64,000 bases of DNA from Idiomarina sp. (GTDB lineage: Bacteria; Pseudomonadota; Gammaproteobacteria; Enterobacterales; Alteromonadaceae), in contig JAFIFP010000002.1 of assembly GCA_020831965.1 (NCBI GenBank), positions 38,001-102,000 on the forward strand, in the 5' to 3' direction. Shown here in pieces: positions 1 to 9,163 of this stretch. Made by a program: the position numbers and the translations under genes. The first letter of the stretch is position 1; each line of letters begins with the position of its first letter. The notes under the pieces are model-generated. The model saw only the letters and a list, made by a program, of their open reading frames with translations, ran no database searches and had not been told where the DNA came from.

Positions 1-1644
1 AATATTTGCAGCAAGGTCATTGTCAATCATGCCGCACCAAGCACGAAAACTGACTTCACTCAAAAATAGACTAGCAAGGCGGCGTAGGGCAGGTTGACTG
101 CGGGTGGACAGTGGTTGCACGAATAGGACACTTGCATGACCGCTTGCAGGGTCAGCCTTATGACCCAAGCGCACGGGGAACCAACCATTTTGTTGCCAGA
201 AATTAAGCAACGGAATATCCGCCCCGAAACTGGTACCTAGACTATCGTAGTTTTGTTGCATCGCCCACGAAATGGTTTGTGAGAGTAGAGCCGAGCCCAA
301 GCCAACACGCCTGCAATCCTGATGGATGGCAATTCTCACAATTCGCCCGTGCCTCAGTATGCCGAGTTCCGGTGCTTTTAAGTAATAACAGTAGGTTTGC
401 GGCAGTAAGTTACCGGGAGGCCGCCGAATGCCGCGTGTAATATCGTCTAACAGATCCTGAATAAGGGGGCCTTCCTCGGCAAGCCAAGCGACACCAATAA
501 CATCCATACCATTTTTCAGTAGTATTAAGTGCTGCGCCGTATCGTCGAGCAGTAGCCTGAAATCATTTGGGCTTGTTTGATAGTGGGCATCGGTAAGGAG
601 TTCAAACACGCGGATGCGAGTTTGAATAGAGAGCGTCCTCGCATGTGTCACGGCATAGGTCAATGCGCCATCAGGATTCGCTATGGGGGCTGGACCTTCT
701 CGCTGGGAATATAAGGTGAAGGCTGTGTTATTAGCTTCCTCCAATGGGTCCTCTGATGCCCAACGCACCGGTTCTTTTAGTGTAAAAATACGATAGTAAG
801 CAAATCGTTTGCGCAGTTCCGCTTCGAACTTGAGCCTGAATCCGCGGCCCGCATATTCGTAGCCTTCAGTCGTTGTGGCTAGTATAAGCGCGCCAGGGAA
901 ACTCAGAATCGAGCGCAATGCTTGGGTCGGTAAGGTCGCTGCTTCATCAATTACGAGGTAGTCGTCTTGCTGTGCCTTCGCGAGTTGATGCTGTAACTGA
1001 TCCGGTGGAAGAAACTGACAGCTGGGGCGCGCATCTAAGCAGACCTCAGCCTGTTCCTTCGACGGCGCACTGAGCCAAACCTTGGCTTGTTCCGGAAGCT
1101 GTGCAAGCCAATGGGCGAGCGTAGCGGTCTTTCCGCGTCCTCTTGGTGCATCAATTAAGAAGGCTGAATGCCCTTTGAGTGTCTGTAATGCATCTAGAAG
1201 CGTTTGTTGGCGCGGCGTGGGAGAATAGGTTAGTTGCCGTTGCGGCGCCTGCCACTGCGTTAAGAAGTCGAGTAGCTCTTGATCTTGATGACAGTGGAAC
1301 AGTGCGGATGCGGGTAGCCAGGATAACACATGAGCGAAGGATGGCCGTTCGAGAGCGGCTTGATTAACTCGAACAATGCAGAGTCCTCGACCAACTAGCG
1401 TGCCGGTGAGAGCAACCCAAGCATCGGCATGAAACTCTTGGCGCAGGTCGAAGAACACAGCACGCTGCTCGGTGCCAAGGAAGCGGCGATAGTTCATGCC
1501 TTGGTGAACAGAGAGTGTTTTCAGATCGTCTAACAGGCTTAATATGAGCTCGGTGCTGGGCGTATCTTCCGCGTGCCAAAGCAACACAGCCCGGTGATTC
1601 CGGGCTGCGCATTCGGTGTAGTAACGCTGGAGCGCGTTGGCCAT
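1..1644 (-). CDS. tmcA: tRNA(Met) cytidine acetyltransferase TmcA (C-terminus outside window)
   Basis: TmcA makes N4-acetylcytidine at the wobble base of elongator tRNA-Met, using ATP and acetyl-CoA. The reading frame is open from an ATG at 1644 to the window edge (548 codons), so roughly the last 100 or more residues are missing. A helicase-like domain carries Walker A DAPRGRGKTA near residue 166 and Walker B DYLVIDEAATLP near 235. A GNAT domain follows with the acetyl-CoA loop RRVGLGSALL. The start lies 11 bases after the symporter stop. The identification is firm because this helicase plus GNAT order is typical of TmcA. Confidence 0.93.
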   Translation of the reverse strand, partial: MANALQRYYTECAARNHRAVLLWHAEDTPSTELILSLLDDLKTLSVHQGMNYRRFLGTEQRAVFFDLRQEFHADAWVALTGTLVGRGLCIVRVNQAALERPSFAHVLSWLPASALFHCHQDQELLDFLTQWQAPQRQLTYSPTPRQQTLLDALQTLKGHSAFLIDAPRGRGKTATLAHWLAQLPEQAKVWLSAPSKEQAEVCLDARPSCQFLPPDQLQHQLAKAQQDDYLVIDEAATLPTQALRSILSFPGALILATTTEGYEYAGRGFRLKFEAELRKRFAYYRIFTLKEPVRWASEDPLEEANNTAFTLYSQREGPAPIANPDGALTYAVTHARTLSIQTRIRVFELLTDAHYQTSPNDFRLLLDDTAQHLILLKNGMDVIGVAWLAEEGPLIQDLLDDITRGIRRPPGNLLPQTYCYYLKAPELGILRHGRIVRIAIHQDCRRVGLGSALLSQTISWAMQQNYDSLGTSFGADIPLLNFWQQNGWFPVRLGHKADPASGHASVLFVQPLSTRSQPALRRLASLFLSEVSFRAWCGMIDNDLAANI

Positions 1645-1655
1645 AGGCTCGCCTT

Positions 1656-3074
1656 CTAGAATAAGGCTTTGTCGAAGAAGATATCCAAAACCGTATTGAA
1701 GAAGATAATCGCTAGTATCACAGGAATAAAGGTTTTCAGTGAGAAATCGACATAGCGCTTCAAAAAGCTCTGAGCGTAGCTCTCATTGCCTTGGCTCAAT
1801 TCCGCATCAAAATTCTGACGACGCCATACCCAAATAACGAAGAGGCAGATTAATAAACCGTTTAATGGTAGGACGGTGTCATAGAATACATCGTAGATAA
1901 GATCGAAGAACGAATGCCTGCTGCCACCGTAACTCACGAAGTCGGTGAAGAACGACAGCATACCGAACGAGGCCGTTGCGATAAGTGTGAGCGTACCCAT
2001 GGTAAGCGCCAGTGCTGCAAGTGCTTTTTGACGGCTGACATTGTACTTGCGCACGATCGTCGCGGTAGGAACTTCGATAATGGAGACCAAAGACGTAATT
2101 GCTGCAAAGAAGACGAGCGTGAAGAATATGGTCGCAATAATACTTGCACCGAGGTAGCCAAGGGTATTGGACAGCTCGAGGAAGATTTGCGGCAAGAACG
2201 TGAAAATCATCGCGACAGAGGATTCACTTAACTCTGCTGGGTTGGTGTCCGGATTAATCGCGAAGATTGCGGGCAGAACCATTAAGCCAGCAGTGAATGC
2301 TACGAGTGAGTCAGCGATCGCCACCAGTTTGGCCGAGCCGACCAAATCATTATGCTTGCGGAGATAAGAACCATAGGTGATTAAAATACCCATGCCCAGT
2401 GAAAGAGAGAAAAAGGCTTGTGAGAGGGCGCCACTTACCACTGAGCCTGTCACTTTGGAGAAGTCGGGAATCAAATAGAACTGTACGCCCGCAAAAGCAT
2501 TGTCGAGATTTAAAACAAAGACCACCATGAACAACAACATAATGAGAAGCGCAGGCATTAACACGCGCGCCGCGCGCTCAATACCTCTGCGTACACCCAT
2601 CACTAATACGGCATAAATCACTGCAGCCACAGCAATCAGGTACAAGAAGACGGTAGGACTATTGATAAAGACACCAAAGTGCTCGGGATTCGCAATCACC
2701 GACAAGTTACCGGTCACAGTGGCGAGCAAGTAGCCCAGAATCCAAACCGTGATGACCATGTAAAACACCCCGATCATGAAGGGGGTAATCACAGCCAGCC
2801 AGCCAGCAAAACGCCATGGACTTTTTGAGCCGGCAATACCTGTATAAGCGCCGTGTGGGTCTGCCTGTGTTTTCCGACCAAGCCCCATCTCCGCGAGCAT
2901 GATAGGAATACAAATAAACATCACGAAGATAGCGTAAATCAGTAAGAAAGCTCCACCGCCATTCTTGGTCGCAGCAACAGGAAATCCAACCATGTTGCCA
3001 ATACCTACCGCCGATCCTGCTGCGGCTAAAATGAATCCCAGGCGGGAGCTAAAATGTTCGCGTTCGGCGCTCAT
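1656..3074 (-). CDS. Sodium-dependent transporter of the neurotransmitter:sodium symporter (NSS) family
   Basis: This is an inner-membrane secondary transporter that would couple sodium entry to uptake of an amino acid or similar solute. The 472-residue protein is hydrophobic with about 11 to 12 membrane segments. The first segment has the NSS signature (GSAVGIGNMVGFP, then NGGGAF), which builds the sodium and substrate site in LeuT-type proteins. The length is normal for bacterial members. The substrate cannot be read from sequence. It sits just upstream of tmcA and may be cotranscribed with it, although the two functions are unrelated. Confidence 0.92.
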   Translation of the reverse strand: MSAEREHFSSRLGFILAAAGSAVGIGNMVGFPVAATKNGGGAFLLIYAIFVMFICIPIMLAEMGLGRKTQADPHGAYTGIAGSKSPWRFAGWLAVITPFMIGVFYMVITVWILGYLLATVTGNLSVIANPEHFGVFINSPTVFLYLIAVAAVIYAVLVMGVRRGIERAARVLMPALLIMLLFMVVFVLNLDNAFAGVQFYLIPDFSKVTGSVVSGALSQAFFSLSLGMGILITYGSYLRKHNDLVGSAKLVAIADSLVAFTAGLMVLPAIFAINPDTNPAELSESSVAMIFTFLPQIFLELSNTLGYLGASIIATIFFTLVFFAAITSLVSIIEVPTATIVRKYNVSRQKALAALALTMGTLTLIATASFGMLSFFTDFVSYGGSRHSFFDLIYDVFYDTVLPLNGLLICLFVIWVWRRQNFDAELSQGNESYAQSFLKRYVDFSLKTFIPVILAIIFFNTVLDIFFDKALF

Positions 3075-3174
3075 AACAACCCTTTATAGTTATTGTTCTG
3101 GAAAAAGTTAGGCATGGTTTATATCAGGTTTCGCTACAAAACGGCAAACATCCTGCGCTGGTCAGCGCTGTTTT

Positions 3175-3648
3175 TCATTTGGCTGGCTTGGCGGAAACGT
3201 AAATGATTATTTCCCCAACGATGACCTGAGTACCATCAGTTTTCCTGGCTTCCACCGGCACGGCAACGTCACCTTCCTGCCATGCATCTGCGGATAATTG
3301 AGCAATTACAGTGATGTCTGAATCGGCCTTTGCCGTGTAACGCACGTTCATTGCTTTCGGGATCCAGCGCAAATGTTTCGGGATAGATGCTTCGGCAAGC
3401 GCGCCCATTGCCATTTCTAAGCCGTTGCACAATGCAATGGCGTGTACCGTGCCGATATGGTTCTCAACCGCCTTGCGCTTTTTAAAGGTTAGCTCGCAGT
3501 AATTCGGCTTAAGCTCTTTGATTAAAGGCTTAATGGTTGCGAAATATGGCGCTTTGCGCGCGAACATTGCCGAGAAAATACGATCACCCAAGGGCCACTT
3601 CAGACATTGATGATAAAGGCATAGAAGATAGTTGCTCTGCTCTGACAT
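3175..3648 (-). CDS. DUF4442 hotdog-fold (thioesterase-like) protein
   Basis: The 157-residue protein resembles the DUF4442 branch of the hotdog fold, related to acyl-CoA thioesterases such as PaaI and YiiD. The core has GTVHAIALCNGLEMAMGAL, a pattern found in the long central helix of these enzymes. The frame stays open upstream to 3750, but the ATG at 3648 is preferred because GGAG lies 6 bases before it and the upstream part reads as unrelated hydrophobic residues. It is divergent from yjdM. The substrate is unknown and thioesterase activity is an inference from the fold. Confidence 0.75.
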   Translation of the reverse strand: MSEQSNYLLCLYHQCLKWPLGDRIFSAMFARKAPYFATIKPLIKELKPNYCELTFKKRKAVENHIGTVHAIALCNGLEMAMGALAEASIPKHLRWIPKAMNVRYTAKADSDITVIAQLSADAWQEGDVAVPVEARKTDGTQVIVGEIIIYVSAKPAK

Positions 3649-3687
3649 GGAAGGCTCCGTGGCTAAGTAATATCCTGAGCATACTGG

Positions 3688-3693
3688 TATAAT
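3688..3693 (+). promoter_or_regulatory. Extended -10 promoter for yjdM
   Basis: TATAAT at 3688-3693 is preceded by TG at 3685-3686, which makes an extended -10 element 33 bases before the yjdM start. No good -35 hexamer is seen, as is common for extended -10 promoters. Confidence 0.5.
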
Positions 3694-3725
3694 ATGCGCA
3701 ATGACAACGAGAAAAAGGCCGTAAA

Positions 3726-4070
3726 ATGAGTTCAATACCAGCCTGTCCATCCTGTGGCTCAGAATACAGCTATCAAGATGGCTTAATGTGGGTGTGTCCC
3801 GAGTGTGCGCATGAGTGGAGCGTCGACAGTGCTTTTGACGCCAATACCGACGAAGTGAACACCATCAAAGATGCAAATGGACAGACTTTACAAGATGGCG
3901 ACACCGTGACGGTTATCAAGGATCTCAAGGTGAAAGGCAGCTCATTGGTGGTGAAAGTTGGGACTAAAGTGAAGAATATTCGTTTAGTTGATGGCGACCA
4001 TGATATCGATTGCAAGATTGATGGCATCGGCGCCATGAAGCTGAAGTCGGAGTTCGTTAAGAAAGTATAG
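3726..4070 (+). CDS. yjdM: PhnA/YjdM-family zinc-ribbon protein
   Basis: This small protein of 114 residues matches the YjdM (formerly PhnA) family. The N-terminal zinc ribbon has two CxxC pairs ([10 protein letters not shown] and [10 protein letters not shown], residues about 7 to 28). The C-terminal SH3-like part contains the family pattern [15 protein letters not shown]. The old link to phosphonate use is not supported for most homologues, and the molecular role is unknown. It is monocistronic and divergent from the hotdog gene. Confidence 0.9.
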   Translation: MSSIPACPSCGSEYSYQDGLMWVCPECAHEWSVDSAFDANTDEVNTIKDANGQTLQDGDTVTVIKDLKVKGSSLVVKVGTKVKNIRLVDGDHDIDCKIDGIGAMKLKSEFVKKV

Positions 4071-4086
4071 AGCTTTGCCTCAGGGG

Positions 4087-4440
4087 TTAATCCGGCCCCT
4101 TGGGTTGTGTGCTCGATAGCCCTTTGAATATCAGTGGGAACTGACGGAAAGCATTGCCCTCATAGCTATCTTGAAGAACCCAATGGGCTATTTCATCAGG
4201 GTCGTCAGTCACAGCGAGCAAATAGCTAAATCGTTTGAGTGTACGGTGAACCCGCTTAGGAAGATGAGCCTGTTGCTCATAATGACGCAAGTTATCGCGC
4301 ACTATTTCCAGTTTGCGCGGATCTGCTTTAAGTGCCGCTAAGGCTTTGTCGAAGTAGTCGCGCGGCGGCTCTGGGCGTTCACGAAAGGCTCGTGCGCCCC
4401 GGTGGCGTGATGCAGATTGAAGGTAGTAAGGACGATTCAT
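4087..4440 (-). CDS. Hypothetical protein, 117 residues
   Basis: I do not recognise this gene. The product is small, soluble and charged, with an arginine-rich start (residues 1 to 27) followed by predicted helices and the segment FSYLLAVTDDPDEIAHWVLQ. It has no signal peptide, membrane segment or cysteine motif. It begins 31 bases after the chemotaxis receptor stop on the same strand, so it could be the second gene of that transcript, but no strong ribosome binding site is visible. The reading frame itself appears genuine. Confidence 0.55.
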   Translation of the reverse strand: MNRPYYLQSASRHRGARAFRERPEPPRDYFDKALAALKADPRKLEIVRDNLRHYEQQAHLPKRVHRTLKRFSYLLAVTDDPDEIAHWVLQDSYEGNAFRQFPLIFKGLSSTQPKGPD

Positions 4441-4471
4441 ACTGTCATTACGCCAGCACTGTGAATTCGGG

Positions 4472-6352
4472 TCAAGCGACCTTGAATTGTGCTACATGAT
4501 CCTGCAACTCCGCTGCTAAACGCGCAAGTTCTTGACTAGACTCTGCACATTGACGAGCCCCCGAGACAACCTCACGTACACTATCCGCAACGGTGTTCAC
4601 GTTTTCTGTAATTTCATTCGCTACCGATGATTGCTCTTCAGTGGCAGTGGATATTTGAATATTCATGTCTACGACTGTAGTAATTGCACTGCCCACAGCT
4701 TCAAACGAGCGTCCAGACTCCTCTGCTACGGTTTTACTTGCTTGTGCTTCATCAGATGAACGATGCATAGCTTCCATGGCCTCTTGTGCTCCTCGTAAGA
4801 GTCGCTCGGTTGTCTCATGTATAGTTTCCGTACTGCGCCGAGTATTGGCTGCAAGGCTTCTTACCTCATCTGCAACTACCGCAAACCCTCGCCCTTGTTC
4901 ACCTGCACGAGCGGCCTCTATCGCTGCATTGAGTGCTAATAGATTGGTCTGCTCAGCAATGGTTTGAATAACACTGACGACATGACTGATTTCTTCGGTG
5001 CGCTCGTTGAGGACTTGAAGACGCTCCGCCGTTGTGCGCACAGCGACTTGCAGAGAATCCATGGCCGTGAGGGTCGACTGGACAGTCTTCAAACCATGCA
5101 ATGACCGTTGATGAGCGTCGTCAGCAGAGCTTGAAGCCTGTTGCGCGCTGTGGGCCACTTCTTGCACGGCTGCTGCCATTTGAGTAATGGCCGTGGCAAT
5201 CATCGCAGTTTGCTCTTCCTGTTGATGAGCAATGGTACTGACTTCCTCGCTGACTGAGCTGAGTTGTTGTGATGCAGCCGCGACTTGGCTCGACGCCGAC
5301 GCCATACTCTTAATGAGATCCTCAAACCGTTGCATCATTTGATTGAAGTTGACGCTGACCTCGGTTAACTCGTCGTTACCTTGCTCCTCTAAACGAATGC
5401 GCAGGTCAGAATGTTCCGCAATATCACTGATATGATGCTGCATTGAGGAAAGTGGGCGGACGATGCTTCGGCTAATGAGGAGGTTCAGTGCGATGACGAT
5501 ACTCAGTAAAATGATAAAGGCGACATAACTGGTGATTTCAAGACGAGTCGTCGCTGCGCTCAGTGCAGTTGAAAGTTGCTGGTCGAGGGTATTCAAGTTG
5601 GATTCTGTTGCATGAATTGCGCGGCGCATGGTTCCCATGACGCCGGAATTCTCATCAAGTCCAATACGTGTTCGTTCGCTAACATAACGATTAAATGCCG
5701 CTTCATATTGTTCAATCGAGCGATTCAGTGGTTGTTGCTCATGCACCGGAATCAGTTGTCGTCGCGATGTATCACGCAATTGTTGCAGGGTTTCGGTAAA
5801 GCGTTGCTGGTAAACCGGGTCACTGCGCAACATGAAATCCTTTTCGTGGCGGCGCAAGGTTAACAGTAGTACGTGCATATTGGGTAAGTTTAGTTCTTGA
5901 AACACACGCTCAATAGTGGCCGCAGCATCGCGTAATTCGCCTTCTGTACCTTCCGTGGGTGTCAATCCAAGTGTTTGATAGGCAGCAACAAACTCTCCGA
6001 AACGAACTTGATACTCACTGAGGTTGTCAGTGAATTGATTGAGGTTTTCGCGATCAATACCATGGCGTTGGAGTCGATGGTTTAATTCCTGAGTTCGCTG
6101 CTGTGTGGCCTGAACATGATCATCGAAGCGTTGCAGGTAACGCGCCTCAAGTCGCAACATAAAGTCTTTTTCATGCCGGCGGAGCATCAGTACATCAGCT
6201 TTCAGTGTTTCTGTAATAATACGAGCAGTATTTAAGGAGTCAGCCTGTCGACTTTGTTGGCCATTGAGTAGCATCAGAACCAACATGCCGGCAGTGAGGA
6301 GTCCAGTGCTGATAAGTAAGCGGTGGCGGATAGCGAGGTGACGCAGGTTCAT
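4472..6352 (-). CDS. Methyl-accepting chemotaxis protein with HBM-type sensor
   Basis: This 626-residue inner-membrane receptor feeds CheA/CheW and so flagellar or twitching motility. Membrane segments lie near residues 12-30 and 275-295. Between them a long helical periplasmic region holds two similar helices, [22 protein letters not shown] and [12 protein letters not shown], the hallmark of the helical bimodular (HBM) sensor that binds small organic acids in Pseudomonas McpS. A HAMP domain (about 295-345) and an MCP signalling domain follow, with the hairpin tip [20 protein letters not shown]. There is no C-terminal pentapeptide tether for CheR. The ligand is unknown. Confidence 0.93.
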   Translation of the reverse strand: MNLRHLAIRHRLLISTGLLTAGMLVLMLLNGQQSRQADSLNTARIITETLKADVLMLRRHEKDFMLRLEARYLQRFDDHVQATQQRTQELNHRLQRHGIDRENLNQFTDNLSEYQVRFGEFVAAYQTLGLTPTEGTEGELRDAAATIERVFQELNLPNMHVLLLTLRRHEKDFMLRSDPVYQQRFTETLQQLRDTSRRQLIPVHEQQPLNRSIEQYEAAFNRYVSERTRIGLDENSGVMGTMRRAIHATESNLNTLDQQLSTALSAATTRLEITSYVAFIILLSIVIALNLLISRSIVRPLSSMQHHISDIAEHSDLRIRLEEQGNDELTEVSVNFNQMMQRFEDLIKSMASASSQVAAASQQLSSVSEEVSTIAHQQEEQTAMIATAITQMAAAVQEVAHSAQQASSSADDAHQRSLHGLKTVQSTLTAMDSLQVAVRTTAERLQVLNERTEEISHVVSVIQTIAEQTNLLALNAAIEAARAGEQGRGFAVVADEVRSLAANTRRSTETIHETTERLLRGAQEAMEAMHRSSDEAQASKTVAEESGRSFEAVGSAITTVVDMNIQISTATEEQSSVANEITENVNTVADSVREVVSGARQCAESSQELARLAAELQDHVAQFKVA

Positions 6353-6438
6353 TAGAGGCCTCTGACATTGTCGTAAGTGACAGATAGATTTCAGAATAAC
6401 CCACGTACCTCATTGTAATATGACGTTTTTATGACAAT

Positions 6439-7362
6439 TCAATCATTGGTATTAGATTGCAGTCGCAAGAGCCTCACTGAGGCGGGCGTTTGCCGGATTG
6501 ACGCGGCTTGCTCACGGCTATACTCAGCTTCTTCAAAGCGATCTAGTCGCTCATATAGTGCGGCAAGTTGCTCTAACAGGTTCGCACTGCGATAGCCGTC
6601 GGATAACCAAGCTCGAACGTAGAGTGCGCGTTGAAGCCGATACTCTGCGGCCTCATAGTCGCCTCGCTGTTGATGGAACTGGCCCATTTCTTCGAGGGTG
6701 GCGGCAATACCCGGGCGAAAACTTAATTCTCGGTATTGATCTAATGCGTCTCGCAATAATTGCCCAATGAGTTGTGGCTCTTCAGACATTTGAGCGTGCA
6801 GTCGCATGACCCGCGCTTGAAAGAGTGGTGTACCGTGAATGCGTTCTGCGTGGGAAATATAATGGTGGTCCCGAGGTTCATTGCGAATACCAATGTCAGC
6901 AAGAATTAGCAGTGCAGCATGCTCAGTCGGTCGAGTTGCTGTCGGTGGCACGATGTGTTCGATCAGCGCTGCCGCGTCGTCGAGCGAATTTTGCTCTAAT
7001 GCTATTCGTGCGAGTACTATCTGCGCGCGCTCCGTAGCTTCACGATCGCGTTGAAGTTCTGCCAGGGCCTGTGCTGAGCTCGCATGTTCCGCGGCGATAG
7101 GCAGCCGACCAATCAGAAAAGATGTTTCCGCAAGGTTAAGGTGGCTATTTAGCATGCCTTCGCGGTGATCGAGACTACGATATTGGGCGAGTGCTCGCGT
7201 AAAGTAATAAGCCGCATCCACATAATCGCCGCGTTGATGAGAAGTTACGCCACGTTCAAGCAATTGTTGCCCCTGTTGGTGGGCATAAGGGGCGGGTTCT
7301 GGCGTACTACCGCAGCCGGCGAGTAAGAGTATTGGAATGGCGAAGAGAAACCACTTAGTCAT
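6439..7362 (-). CDS. TPR-repeat lipoprotein of the MCE locus
   Basis: The 307-residue product has a lipoprotein signal with lipobox LLLAGC, so it is probably anchored in a membrane facing the periplasm. The rest is helical with tetratricopeptide repeats, clearest at VTSHQRGDYVDAAYYFTRAL and in QRGDYEAAEYRLQRALY near the C-terminus. It overlaps the end of the MCE gene by 8 bases and is the fourth gene of that operon. In related PqiABC and Mla-like loci this place is usually taken by a small auxiliary lipoprotein of the PqiC type, so a scaffold role in the same transport complex is a reasonable inference. Confidence 0.8.
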   Translation of the reverse strand: MTKWFLFAIPILLLAGCGSTPEPAPYAHQQGQQLLERGVTSHQRGDYVDAAYYFTRALAQYRSLDHREGMLNSHLNLAETSFLIGRLPIAAEHASSAQALAELQRDREATERAQIVLARIALEQNSLDDAAALIEHIVPPTATRPTEHAALLILADIGIRNEPRDHHYISHAERIHGTPLFQARVMRLHAQMSEEPQLIGQLLRDALDQYRELSFRPGIAATLEEMGQFHQQRGDYEAAEYRLQRALYVRAWLSDGYRSANLLEQLAALYERLDRFEEAEYSREQAASIRQTPASVRLLRLQSNTND

Positions 7363-8371
7363 GAGGAATTACCTCAATACGTTGCTGCGGTGCAGTGCGT
7401 CCGCGGGAGAACCACCACGAGTCGGAAACGCGATTCATCAGGAAGTCGGTTTGCTCCATAAGTACATTGATACGATGGATCATATCGGGTAATTGCTGCA
7501 CTTCGGGTTGCAGACCGACTAAGGTTGCATTTACATACTCGAGCAAGGTCAGTGTTTCGCTCATTAACGCAGGCAAGTGTGGAATCGTTTTATTGGTTTC
7601 TGCGAGGAGCGGCTCCAATGCTTCCAATAGAGGTTCAAGTTGCCCAAGCCGCGCTTCCGCAGTTAACAATGTTTGCTCAACATGGTCGAGTAAGCGAGTT
7701 GCTTGCTGCTGAAATTCGGGGTCAAACAGTACATGGCCAATCAACCCTTCGCCAGCGGCGACTTTTTGAATGATGGCTTGGAGGTCCGTGGTGATTGCCG
7801 CGGTATTGCCGATTAAGGTCTCGACGTCTCCTGGCTTTACCGCTAACAGTAGTTCAGAAAAATGATTGAGGGTGACATTCACAGTGTCCACCATGGGTGC
7901 AACTTGGGCAAGCAACTCATCAATAGAGATAGGCTCTTCGACGACGAGTGACGTTCCATCTTCCAGTGTGGGCAGATTCGGATTGCCGGCTGACAGGTCA
8001 ATGGTGGTGCGGCCGAGTAGGGACAGCTTAATGGATGCGCGTGAATTGGTGCGCAGCATGCTGGTGTAACGGTCATACACACGCACCGTGATCAGGACGA
8101 GATGTTCGGGGGTGATTTCGACACTGTCCACGCGACCGACTTCAATCCCCGAGATTCTAACGGGCGTATCACGAGACACTCCTTCGGCATTCTGCACATA
8201 GAGTTGCAGCTGAATATAGTCATCGAATAAGTGCAAAGAACGGCTATTAATCACGAAAACGGCGAAGAAAATAACCGCTGCTAGCAGCACAAAAAGTCCC
8301 ACAACTTTTTCTTGCGCGGAGTAACTGAGTCGATGGATGTAATGGGGGCGCTTGCCCTGCTGCGACGCCAT
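7355..8371 (-). CDS. MCE (MlaD-family) protein, lipid-transport substrate-binding subunit
   Basis: MCE proteins form hexameric rings that pass lipids between inner and outer membranes. One N-terminal membrane helix (about residues 25-45, VVGLFVLLAAVIFFAVFVI) is followed by a single MCE domain (about 50-135), with VRISGIEVGRVDSVEI as the signature strand. A long helical tail follows that would form the needle or tube. The frame also contains an ATG at 8383, but the ATG at 8371 has GAGGA five bases upstream and is preferred. The gene follows the permease and ATPase genes, as expected for an MCE transporter. Confidence 0.88.
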   Translation of the reverse strand: MASQQGKRPHYIHRLSYSAQEKVVGLFVLLAAVIFFAVFVINSRSLHLFDDYIQLQLYVQNAEGVSRDTPVRISGIEVGRVDSVEITPEHLVLITVRVYDRYTSMLRTNSRASIKLSLLGRTTIDLSAGNPNLPTLEDGTSLVVEEPISIDELLAQVAPMVDTVNVTLNHFSELLLAVKPGDVETLIGNTAAITTDLQAIIQKVAAGEGLIGHVLFDPEFQQQATRLLDHVEQTLLTAEARLGQLEPLLEALEPLLAETNKTIPHLPALMSETLTLLEYVNATLVGLQPEVQQLPDMIHRINVLMEQTDFLMNRVSDSWWFSRGRTAPQQRIEVIPHD

Positions 8372-8392
8372 AGTATTCCTCATTCCTGTTCG

Positions 8393-9163
8393 CTATTCCG
8401 AATGCTGATTTAAGTAACGACGAACTTCATCAATGGAGTCCTCGTATAGCTGCTGTCCACTGCGTTGATAACTGCCATTACACAGGGCGTTCCAATCTGG
8501 AAACTCTAATGTGGTTTGTGTGCCAACAAAGAAAATCTTCGTCGCGAACTTCCGTACAAAACTCAAATTGCTAGTTGCCATAACAATAGCACCCGTTTTC
8601 ACCCATTCGCTGAAGAAGTTATTGAGCTGGGAATATTCATGGGGGTCGAGTGCATGCCACGGGTCGTCCATCAGAAGTACTTCTGGGTCTAACATGACGG
8701 CACGCGCGATAGCGAGCTGAATCCGGTGGACTGGTTCGAGAAAGGCCGGTAGCACTTCGGTCGGACCGTCAAAACCAAGGGCTGTTAGAATTTCCTGCGC
8801 TCTTTCAATCGCTTCGTCTCGCTGCATGCGGCCATGATAAAGGGTCGGGAATACTGTGTTATTGATACCACTGAGTACTGACAGTAATGGGGCTTCGCGG
8901 GAAATATATGCCAGTTTGATGCGCAGCTCTTGCCAGTCTTGCTCTGGAATTTTTTCAATTGAATGGTGAAAGAGCTCGAGTTCACCTTGGTGAATGGGAT
9001 GAATCCCTGCCAGCGTGCGCAGATACTCATCGAGGATCCGGCGGTCCGGGCCAATAAAGCAGCAAATATCACCATGCTCCAATGCAAGATTAATCGGAGT
9101 TCTGAGCGCTTGGTCCGAGAACTCTGGGCATAGCCCTTTGGCGTAAATCGGGAACGTTTTCAT
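8393..9163 (-). CDS. Degenerate ABC ATPase-like subunit of the MCE transporter
   Basis: By position and overall pattern this is the MlaF-type nucleotide-binding subunit, 256 residues. However, each catalytic motif is altered. The Walker A position reads GPDRRILDEYL, with no lysine and no GKS/T. The Q-loop glutamine is replaced (YISRE). The LSGGQ signature reads FLEPVHR. Walker B ends in DDP in place of DEP, and the H-loop histidine is replaced (MATSN). The D-loop ALDP and the general fold are kept. The reading frame is intact and overlaps the permease by 4 bases (ATGA), so it is not an ordinary decayed gene. It probably does not hydrolyse ATP. Confidence 0.85.
   Translation of the reverse strand: MKTFPIYAKGLCPEFSDQALRTPINLALEHGDICCFIGPDRRILDEYLRTLAGIHPIHQGELELFHHSIEKIPEQDWQELRIKLAYISREAPLLSVLSGINNTVFPTLYHGRMQRDEAIERAQEILTALGFDGPTEVLPAFLEPVHRIQLAIARAVMLDPEVLLMDDPWHALDPHEYSQLNNFFSEWVKTGAIVMATSNLSFVRKFATKIFFVGTQTTLEFPDWNALCNGSYQRSGQQLYEDSIDEVRRYLNQHSE

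Noticed and set aside
3151..3172. Palindrome TGCGCTGGTCAGCGCT followed by T-rich sequence
   Set aside because: The central loop would be only two bases, and it would point away from the nearest gene end it could serve on the plus strand.
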